Shown in pieces: positions 7,144 through 13,536 of a DNA stretch of 13,536 bases. The stretch is from the NCBI GenBank assembly GCA_002436505.1, contig DJML01000112.1, positions 1-13,536 of the forward strand, written 5' to 3'. Within the stretch, counting starts at the first letter, position 1. Each line of letters opens with the position of its first letter. This DNA is from Bacteroidetes bacterium UBA6491 (GTDB lineage: Bacteria > Bacteroidota > Bacteroidia > NS11-12g > UBA9320). The notes beneath the pieces were generated by a model, which saw only the letters and a list, made by a program, of their open reading frames with translations, made no database searches and was not told the DNA's origin. Position numbers and translations under genes: made by a program.

Positions 7144-8116
7144 GTCATCTTTGCCAGCTACATCTGCAATTGCAATACACCAATTTAACGGTAAGGCCCT
7201 TGATTTGTTTCATGATCAGAGTACAAATGTTCCTGTTTATGCGTCTTTTTTAAGTCATATTGGTGTTATACCGTCGCAAGTTAGGGAAGTGGATGATATT
7301 CCTTTTCTTCCAATTCGGTTTTTTAAAACACATAAGGTCCTGCACTCAAACGTACGACCGGAGATAGTATTTACAAGCAGTGGGACCGGAGGGGATGCGC
7401 AAAGCCGGCACCTCGTAGCGGATCTTGCACATTACGAAGATGTTTGTTTGAGCGATTATGAAATGATGTATGGTGCATTAAAAGATTTCGGTGTTTTTGC
7501 TTTGCTGCCTTCTTATCTTGAGCGGGGCGGTTCTTCCCTGATTTACATGGTGGACCGGTTCATTAGGAGATCAGGATTTAAAGGAGGATTCTACCTGGAC
7601 GACCACGACAAACTTTTATCTGATATCAGGGTTTCCGAAGCGCCAAAAAAGCTATTGATCGGAGTGAGTTTTGCCCTGCTTGACCTGGCTGAAAAGAAGG
7701 ATTCCCTTCTGAAAGATATTCCGGGACTTGTAGTGATGGAAACCGGTGGGATGAAAGGAAGAAGGAAGGAGATTACCCGTACGGAATTACATGATCTGTT
7801 GAAGGAGGGATTTGGGATATCGGAGATCCATTCAGAATATGGAATGACGGAATTATTGTCTCAGGCATATTCGAGGGGTGACGGATACTTTAACTGCCCT
7901 CCGTGGATGCGTGTGAGCATACGGGAAATAGATGATCCATTTTCAAAGGCCAGAATTGGCAAGACCGGTGGAATAAATGTTATTGACCTTGCCAATAAAG
8001 ATTCCTGTGCGTTCATTGCAACTGACGATCTTGGCCGCATGACTCAGGACGGGCGTTTTGAGGTGTTAGGCAGATTTGATTTTAGCGACTCAAGGGGCTG
8101 CAACCTGATGATTTAA
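7142..8116 (+). CDS. LuxE/PaaK-type acyl-activating enzyme (acyl-protein synthetase-like)
   Basis: A 324-residue protein of the LuxE branch of adenylate-forming enzymes. The phosphate-binding loop is FTSSGTGGDAQSRH (residues 77-90). The adenylation motif is SEYGMTELLSQAY (231-243). The ribose-binding motif is ATDDLGR (293-299), followed by GRFDFSDSRGCNLM at the C-terminus. It stops there and so lacks the mobile C-terminal lid domain with the catalytic lysine of full acyl-CoA synthetases, as is usual for LuxE. LuxE itself activates a fatty acid with ATP and passes it to a protein cysteine. The acyl substrate and acceptor here are unknown, and no luxC or luxD is near. It is the only plus-strand gene in the window. 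A TTG at 7121 would add seven residues, but I prefer the ATG at 7142. Its stop overlaps the convergent stop in TTAA at 8113-8116. Confidence 0.88.
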   Translation: MSSLPATSAIAIHQFNGKALDLFHDQSTNVPVYASFLSHIGVIPSQVREVDDIPFLPIRFFKTHKVLHSNVRPEIVFTSSGTGGDAQSRHLVADLAHYEDVCLSDYEMMYGALKDFGVFALLPSYLERGGSSLIYMVDRFIRRSGFKGGFYLDDHDKLLSDIRVSEAPKKLLIGVSFALLDLAEKKDSLLKDIPGLVVMETGGMKGRRKEITRTELHDLLKEGFGISEIHSEYGMTELLSQAYSRGDGYFNCPPWMRVSIREIDDPFSKARIGKTGGINVIDLANKDSCAFIATDDLGRMTQDGRFEVLGRFDFSDSRGCNLMI

Positions 8117-9498
8117 TTTCCGGTCTTTTTTCTATGGTATTCTGTTTCCAGGCTGATGTCCTCATCTCCTTTGTTGTAAGGAAGATACGTGATTATGAAC
8201 TGGAACATCTCGTCAGTTGTACGCATTCCGGGACCGTTGAAATCGTATCTTTCTGATACTGTTTCCGGTGGATCGTTTGGGTTATAAGGGTTGCCGGCGG
8301 TATTATCAAAGGTGCCAAATGCCCAAATGGTACTTCCTTTGGGGATTTTAAGCATTTTTTTGAAAGTGTAGAAATATTGCCATCTGAAATCCCAGTCATT
8401 AATCCTTATCAATGGTATGGTATCAGAATCAGGGCTCACCGCGTAGGCCAGAAAACGTCTTCCCAGTAAATGCATGTGTGGGTTTATCGTCAGGATCGAA
8501 ACATCCTCAGGAATAGTAAAATGCGTACTGCAGGTAAGTATGGTGTCGGGAGGGATCTGAAGTTTAGGTATGATCGGTGCCACGCCATTGGTTCCAAGCA
8601 TAAGTTCCATTGTGGGCCTTTCAGGCGGACGGTCAGTAAAGAAAATGTTAAAATGTGAATGATCCCACCTGTCTTTCGCGATCGGGCCATAGTGAAGGTC
8701 ATTTGCCACCAGGGCCGCTTTTTTGTTCACACTGAATCCGCCGATCCCCTCCGGGTAAATTACACCGATCACCCCAGGCAGATAATTGACGGCCGAATGA
8801 ATTCTTTGAGGTCTCGAGCCATCGTCCTGTAAAAGTTTGAGTCGAAAAAAGTCTTCTCGGTACAATTCGTATTCCTGTTCCACGTTGGCGACACGGGTTC
8901 CGTCAAAAACGTCTGACTTCAGGTCGTCACGGTAATTCAGAAGATGACCATTCATATGATGCACCAGGTTATGTTCCCCCGGCACAAATTCTATTGCTCT
9001 TATGAACGTGTCAAAAGGTAGTTCAAATGGTATTTTGACCACAAGGAATTTATCCCTGTTTATGCCTTCTACCAAAATCGAATCCATCCAGACCGTGAAA
9101 TCAGGGGTGCCAATTGCGGAGAGTTTGTCCATTTCAGGAAGTTTAGGGACCCTGCCAGGATCTCCTCTTGGTGCTCCGTCATCGATCCATGAAAGCAGTG
9201 TCTTCTTCTCTTCTTCAGAAAGAATATTCTCTCCGACGAAGTGGGAATAAGATGGATCAGCCGGCCAGGGGGGCATCACTCCTTTTTTTATCACCTTTGC
9301 AATCGTTTTCTTTTTCCTGATCACATTTTCGTAGGTGATCAGGCTAAAAGGGGCTGTTCCGCCGTCGCGATGACAAGATACGCAATGGTCATAAATGATC
9401 GGAGCGACATCCTCCGCAAAAGAAATGTCACTTTTGTTGCAAGCTGAAAACAGGCCTGAGATCAATAGGATGAATAGTAGATTTTTCTTACCGGTCAT
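8113..9498 (-). CDS. Cytochrome c / copper type II monooxygenase-like lipoprotein
   Basis: A 461-residue predicted lipoprotein with two modules. The signal MTGKKNLLFILLISGLFSAC has an acceptable lipobox with C20. Residues about 28-112 are a cytochrome c-like segment with heme motif CVSCH (39-43) and a methionine in GVMPPWPAD as likely second ligand. Residues about 150-445 resemble the peptidylglycine alpha-hydroxylating (ascorbate-dependent) copper monooxygenase fold. The ligand pattern fits: H180-H181 in LVHHMNGH and H269 in DLHYGP for one copper, then H341 and H343 in NPHMHLLG with M431 in TTDEMFQF for the other. The reaction would be O2-dependent hydroxylation outside the cytoplasm, perhaps with electrons fed by the heme. 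The substrate is unknown. The ATG at 9498 is preferred to a TTG at 9507. The start overlaps the end of the redoxin gene by 11 bases, suggesting translational coupling. Confidence 0.88.
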   Translation of the reverse strand: MTGKKNLLFILLISGLFSACNKSDISFAEDVAPIIYDHCVSCHRDGGTAPFSLITYENVIRKKKTIAKVIKKGVMPPWPADPSYSHFVGENILSEEEKKTLLSWIDDGAPRGDPGRVPKLPEMDKLSAIGTPDFTVWMDSILVEGINRDKFLVVKIPFELPFDTFIRAIEFVPGEHNLVHHMNGHLLNYRDDLKSDVFDGTRVANVEQEYELYREDFFRLKLLQDDGSRPQRIHSAVNYLPGVIGVIYPEGIGGFSVNKKAALVANDLHYGPIAKDRWDHSHFNIFFTDRPPERPTMELMLGTNGVAPIIPKLQIPPDTILTCSTHFTIPEDVSILTINPHMHLLGRRFLAYAVSPDSDTIPLIRINDWDFRWQYFYTFKKMLKIPKGSTIWAFGTFDNTAGNPYNPNDPPETVSERYDFNGPGMRTTDEMFQFIITYLPYNKGDEDISLETEYHRKKTGN

Positions 9499-10051
9499 TA
9501 TATTCAATTATACAACCAACAGGTTCAGTTTTTTTCAGCCCCAACTCTTTTCCTGATGAGATCGCTTCAAGCGCGTCCATCAGATAATGCCTTTTTGGAG
9601 CGATCTTCTTTTTGGCCAGATCTATGGCCCAGTCATCCATCGCCCCGTTGTAAAGCACATTCATTTCTTGATCGATTATAAAGAACTGGGGAGTGACACT
9701 TGCGTTTAGCTTCTTCGAGAAATTGTAGTTCACATCTCTGTAGATATAAGGACCAAAGCCATAATTGTCCTGAAAGGTCAGGAGCACATTTTCGTCGTCA
9801 TTCTCACCCGGTGAGACACCAATAAATAGAAATTCCGGGTACCTGTTCATTAAAGATGTGAAAGGTTTTGCATACAGCTGAGACAAAGGGCAGTCAGCGG
9901 AGATAAACATAACAACATAAACTTCAGATTTTCCTTCAAGGTCAACTTGCTGGTCTTTCATATCGGACAGCACCCACGGTCCTGAACCCGAAAGACCGGA
10001 GTTGCATCCATATGCAAGGAGAATTGTTACTGCCGCAAACAGTTGCCTCAT
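9488..10051 (-). CDS. Redoxin/thioredoxin-fold lipoprotein
   Basis: A 187-residue predicted lipoprotein. The signal MRQLFAAVTILLAYGC has C16 as the lipid-bearing cysteine. The thioredoxin fold follows: strand VYVVMFISADCPLSQLYAK with C54, and the cis-proline segment VTPQFFIID (P121). The C-terminal EPVGCIIEY adds C180, similar to a conserved C-terminal Gly-Cys motif I recall in AhpC/TSA-like redoxins. There is no CxxC, so it is not a standard disulfide oxidoreductase. A peroxiredoxin-like or copper/thiol-handling role is possible, with C54 and C180 perhaps forming a pair. It starts 40 bases after the kinase stop and runs 11 bases into the cytochrome/copper monooxygenase gene, so the two lipoproteins probably act together. 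As I recall, related redoxin and monooxygenase domains also occur near or fused to each other in other phyla, which would support a shared job. Exact chemistry is unknown. Confidence 0.87.
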   Translation of the reverse strand: MRQLFAAVTILLAYGCNSGLSGSGPWVLSDMKDQQVDLEGKSEVYVVMFISADCPLSQLYAKPFTSLMNRYPEFLFIGVSPGENDDENVLLTFQDNYGFGPYIYRDVNYNFSKKLNASVTPQFFIIDQEMNVLYNGAMDDWAIDLAKKKIAPKRHYLMDALEAISSGKELGLKKTEPVGCIIEYNDR

Positions 10052-10091
10052 TGGTCAAAATTACAAAAACGAGCAGGAAAATAATCCTGGA

Positions 10092-13000
10092 TCATCCTTT
10101 ATATACAGGCAGTTTAATGGTGAATGTTGTCCCTTTTTCTTTCTCGGTCACAAAACTTATTGAACCTCCGGTGGTCTCAATGATCTTTTTTGTAATGGCA
10201 AGTCCAAGGCCCATTCCTGAAGTCTTTGTGCTAAAGTTAGGTACGAATATCTTCTTCTGTTCGTCTTTGGGAATGCCACTTCCATTATCCGATATCCGGA
10301 TCACCACCTGGCCCTCATCTATTTCCATGTGAACTGCTATATGGCCTTTTCTTTCTTCAGGAATTGATTGGATCGCATTTTTAATGACATTGCTAAAGGC
10401 CCTTGATAATTGTTCTTCGTCAGCGTAGACCATCGTCTCCTCACCCAGTAGTACAGACTCCAGGTCGATATTCTCAGATTTCTCAAAAAGGTAAATGGTA
10501 TAAGAAAGGACCTTGCGAATGGAGCAAGGGGTGAATTCTACCTGAGGCATTTGTGCAAAGGAAGAGAATTCACTTGAAAGCCTTGATAGACTGTCAATTT
10601 GCTCAATTAATACTTTTGTCACGCGTTCGAAAGTATCCTCAAGATTAGGGCTTTTATCGGACCAGGTGCGCTGAAGGTGCTGAATGTTTAATTTCATCGG
10701 CGTAAGCGGGTTCTTTATTTCATGGGCTACCTGTCTTGCCATTTCCTTCCAGGCTCCTTCTCTTTCAGAATCCGATAATTTACGCGCACTTTCTTCAAGT
10801 TCCAGCACCATCTTATTGTACTGGCGGATCAGCTGTCCGATCTCATCGTTACTCTTCCAGTCGAGCATTTCATTCTTATGTCCCAATGTTGTGATCGCGA
10901 TCTTTTCTCTGATCAGTTTCAATGGTTTGGTAATCCTTGCTGAAACGAGATATGCCAGGATCAGTGCCAGGAGGAATAGCAATATATATACATTCACCAG
11001 GGTAAGCGTATATGCAGAAATATCCTTGTCCAGTTCCTTTTGCTGCGTAAAGTAGGGAAGATTGAGGTATGCGATCACCTGCCGTTGTTCGTCGAGAATG
11101 GGTACATATGCTGATAGGTAAGATAACTGTCGTATCCATTCTTTATGGATATACTGAGATGCTCCATTGATCTTTAGCGCGCGGTATGCGTTATGGTCCA
11201 TAAAGGAAGACAATATCCCTTCGTTGTAGAGTTCAGGCCCGCTGGTGCCCAATAAACTTCCATCTGTGCCGAAGATATTTGTTTCGAGTTTATAGATGTT
11301 TGAGATCTGATTTATCAGCTGCAAACGTAATTCCGGATCTGTAATTTTTTGATCAGTGTTAACCTCATTCTGCAAATGATTGGACACTTCTTTAAGGTTG
11401 AAGATCAGTTCATCCTCAATACGGTCATTGTAGTTGAATTCAACATATTTTATGGTTACATACACCGAAATAAGCAGTCCCAATGACACCACTGCGATCA
11501 TCGCAAATTGAATTCTGGTCCTGAGCAGGGGCTGCTCAAATCCCCAGAATGATATGAATTGGTCGTAGGAAGATCTCTTTAACCTGTAATCATCGTGACG
11601 CTCATTTCTTTTCAGTCTTTTTATGTGCCATTTATACAAAGAAGCGATGATCACCAGGGATGCAAATATTAAAGCCAGATTGAAAAGCAGAAGAAATATG
11701 AAACCGGAGGAATAGATCAAAAGATTTCTGTTCGGATAACTTATAAGAACTTTACTGTTGTCATTTTGTTCGAAGGTGAAATGTTTATACCCCGTGATGA
11801 TCGTATTTTTATTCAGGTCGGATTTATTAAATCTCATCGGGTATGAAAAGTTCCCTTTTTGCTGGATGAGCCTGTCGTTATTATAGATAGCATAGGAATG
11901 ATCTTCCATATCTAACAGGCTGCTGCCCATTTTACGTTTCAGCAGAGAGGGATAATTATATGACGACTGAATCAGTTTAGGCTGAAGTAAAAGAAAAACA
12001 TTTCCATAATGCCCGTTTATATCACAATTCTCAAATTTTGCTACAAAACTATTCTGTAGAGAAGGATCTTTGATCTGATAGAAATAGCTGCTTAGGGTAG
12101 GGTAGGAGTGTTCGTTGTATAAATGATTGAGGATGTCAAAATTGATAAAATTGGTTTTGTCCAGATCGTTTCCAACTGAATCGTAGTTCAATATTTTCAG
12201 GTCATATCTATCAAGTTGACCTGAGAAGTATAAACGTCGCAATCTCTTTTCAAACTGGTCCTTTTTCTGTGAGAAATTTTCAAAATCCTCTGGTTTCAAA
12301 AATTCACTGACCAGGTTTTTCTCAATCTCAAGAAATTTGTTCTCTGCGTCAATATCCTTATTTGCTATGAGCTTGGAAGCGTATATGTAGAGTAACTCTT
12401 TTTCCTTCTTGTTGATGTTCGACTGTATCGCCTGAATTGTGAATATTGAGCCAATCATTGCCATTGATACCGAAGTGATCCAAAATCTGCCTGACTTTCT
12501 GGTCAATCCTGCCACAAACACTAATGTCATTATTACAGAAGGGACAAGGTTTGAGAACCGGGCATGTCCGTCGATCATCTGAAAAGCAATGAATCCTATA
12601 GAAGCAAGAGTAAACAAAGACAACCAGCTCAAAGGCCCATAATCCCGGCCACCAACACACAGGTTCAGGAAATAATAGATCGTGATCAGTGCCCCGGTGA
12701 TCAGCACAACAGCCAGCAGGGAAAACTGATTTATCTGAGAGAGGTTGGTAATGTCAAAAGATATGTGTGAATCCAGAACGAGTCCTTTGATAATGGAATG
12801 CAGCATATCTGTAAGGAATAATGCTGAGGTAAGAATAGCCCACAGAATCAGATGGCTTACAATTTTGTTCTTCGTTCTAAGCCCCTTTACGATCCATCCC
12901 AGGTGCAGAACTACAACGATGCTACAAAGTAAATGGATGGTAAGATCGCCTAGCGAAGGTAAAAGGTAGGATGAAGCATAAATTTCAGGGTCGAATATCT

Positions 13001-13536
13001 TGCTGTCCCTTATGGAGTGATAAAAAATATCCTTGTAAAGCAATGTCCGGAAAAGGATTGCCAATCCAATTATTATCAGCCGCCAGGCTATTGTCGCATG
13101 TGGCCAGAAGACAACAGAAAAGAACAACAGAATGACCCCGATCCAGAAGAAGAAGTTTATGTTCCTTACAGTATCTTTATTGTTTTTAAATTCAAGAGCA
13201 ACATTGAATCTCTCCTGCCAGTATTTCGATTGATCATTCTCAGTAAGTCTGAAATTCAACCCGCTCAAATTATCAAGTCTTGAGTAACCTGAGACACTTC
13301 CTTTAGGTGTTCTGATGAGTGGGTAAATAGCACACGCAGTTCGATCATCCTTCTTTTTTACTACAAGAATGTCCCACCCGCCAATGGTTCTGTTTACATG
13401 AATTCCACGAACAAGCATTGCCGAATCAAATTTGGTCTGATTGCCAGTCCAGAACGCAATGCCGGAATCTTTCCAGATCAGAAGTTCCCAGTTTTTTAAG
13501 TTTTTTGTCGGCTCAGTCCAGAGATCTTCTGTTTCT
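10092..13536 (-). CDS. Large multi-pass sensor histidine kinase (NtrY-like), 5' end beyond window
   Basis: The frame is open to the right edge, so the true N-terminus is missing and at least 1147 residues are present. Residues below count from the methionine at base 13418. About eight membrane segments (roughly 86-330) follow an N-terminal soluble part. A soluble region of about 235 residues comes next (331-565), then one membrane segment (about 567-593) and a short basic, presumably cytoplasmic, link. A further pair of segments (637-657 and 803-825) brackets a second extracytoplasmic sensor region. HAMP follows at about 826-878. The phosphoacceptor H899 is in RQVAHEIKNPLTPMKL. The ATP-binding domain has N-box N1010/N1014, DNGSGIP, and GMGLGLAITKKI. 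The protein should autophosphorylate and pass phosphate to a response regulator, which is not in the window. It may be co-transcribed with the redoxin gene 40 bases downstream. The signal sensed is unknown. Confidence 0.93.
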   Translation of the reverse strand, partial: ETEDLWTEPTKNLKNWELLIWKDSGIAFWTGNQTKFDSAMLVRGIHVNRTIGGWDILVVKKKDDRTACAIYPLIRTPKGSVSGYSRLDNLSGLNFRLTENDQSKYWQERFNVALEFKNNKDTVRNINFFFWIGVILLFFSVVFWPHATIAWRLIIIGLAILFRTLLYKDIFYHSIRDSKIFDPEIYASSYLLPSLGDLTIHLLCSIVVVLHLGWIVKGLRTKNKIVSHLILWAILTSALFLTDMLHSIIKGLVLDSHISFDITNLSQINQFSLLAVVLITGALITIYYFLNLCVGGRDYGPLSWLSLFTLASIGFIAFQMIDGHARFSNLVPSVIMTLVFVAGLTRKSGRFWITSVSMAMIGSIFTIQAIQSNINKKEKELLYIYASKLIANKDIDAENKFLEIEKNLVSEFLKPEDFENFSQKKDQFEKRLRRLYFSGQLDRYDLKILNYDSVGNDLDKTNFINFDILNHLYNEHSYPTLSSYFYQIKDPSLQNSFVAKFENCDINGHYGNVFLLLQPKLIQSSYNYPSLLKRKMGSSLLDMEDHSYAIYNNDRLIQQKGNFSYPMRFNKSDLNKNTIITGYKHFTFEQNDNSKVLISYPNRNLLIYSSGFIFLLLFNLALIFASLVIIASLYKWHIKRLKRNERHDDYRLKRSSYDQFISFWGFEQPLLRTRIQFAMIAVVSLGLLISVYVTIKYVEFNYNDRIEDELIFNLKEVSNHLQNEVNTDQKITDPELRLQLINQISNIYKLETNIFGTDGSLLGTSGPELYNEGILSSFMDHNAYRALKINGASQYIHKEWIRQLSYLSAYVPILDEQRQVIAYLNLPYFTQQKELDKDISAYTLTLVNVYILLFLLALILAYLVSARITKPLKLIREKIAITTLGHKNEMLDWKSNDEIGQLIRQYNKMVLELEESARKLSDSEREGAWKEMARQVAHEIKNPLTPMKLNIQHLQRTWSDKSPNLEDTFERVTKVLIEQIDSLSRLSSEFSSFAQMPQVEFTPCSIRKVLSYTIYLFEKSENIDLESVLLGEETMVYADEEQLSRAFSNVIKNAIQSIPEERKGHIAVHMEIDEGQVVIRISDNGSGIPKDEQKKIFVPNFSTKTSGMGLGLAITKKIIETTGGSISFVTEKEKGTTFTIKLPVYKG

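Noticed and set aside
9499..9507. TTG start at 9507 for the cytochrome/monooxygenase gene
   Set aside because: The ATG at 9498 gives a conventional lipoprotein signal (MTGKK then a hydrophobic run), and the extra three residues add nothing recognisable.
10056..10063. TAATTTTG on the minus strand, a possible -7 element before the redoxin gene
   Set aside because: It sits only about 5 bases before the ATG at 10051, which would give an almost leaderless transcript, and no -33 element is seen. The 40-base gap fits operon read-through better.
12358..12660. 100-codon minus-strand frame with hydrophobic start
   Set aside because: It lies in a different frame inside the membrane region of the kinase gene, whose own frame is continuous and clearly coding.

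Overview
This window looks like chromosomal DNA from a Bacteroidota bacterium, most likely a member of the Cytophagales. The lineage call is inference from recognised families. It rests on a TonB-dependent receptor with a carboxypeptidase-regulatory-like N-terminal domain, a tandem pair of OmpH/Skp chaperones followed by murI, AT-rich gene starts mostly without Shine-Dalgarno sequences, and several possible TAnnTTTG (-7) promoter elements. The DNA is densely coding. There are ten genes, nine on the minus strand and one on the plus strand. No gene-free stretch exceeds about 190 bases. I see no tRNA, rRNA, CRISPR array or insertion sequence.

Layout, in the direction of minus-strand transcription (right to left): (1) 13536-10092, a very large membrane sensor histidine kinase whose N-terminus lies beyond the window. 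(2) 10051-9488 and 9498-8113, a redoxin-like lipoprotein and a cytochrome c/copper monooxygenase-like lipoprotein. They overlap by 11 bases and follow the kinase by 40 bases, so the three may form one operon. (3) 7142-8116 on the plus strand, a LuxE/PaaK-type acyl-activating enzyme. Its stop codon overlaps the stop of the monooxygenase gene (TTAA), and its start codon overlaps the start of the next minus gene (CATG). (4) 7143-6604, a small predicted lipoprotein with a DGDGN loop. (5) 6412-5810, 5765-5202 and 5189-4398, the envelope block ompH-ompH-murI. (6) 4293-3304, a short serA-like 2-hydroxyacid dehydrogenase. (7) 3222-1, a TonB-dependent outer-membrane receptor whose C-terminus lies beyond the window.

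Most products act in the envelope. The Skp-like chaperones would escort outer-membrane proteins (such as the receptor) through the periplasm, and MurI supplies D-glutamate for peptidoglycan. The kinase senses something outside the cytoplasm, and the redoxin/monooxygenase pair are predicted lipoproteins that could carry out copper-dependent oxidation. The least understood part is the kinase-redoxin-cytochrome/copper enzyme group. It is the best candidate here for an uncharacterised system, although each part belongs to a recognisable family. The other genes are ordinary for the phylum.
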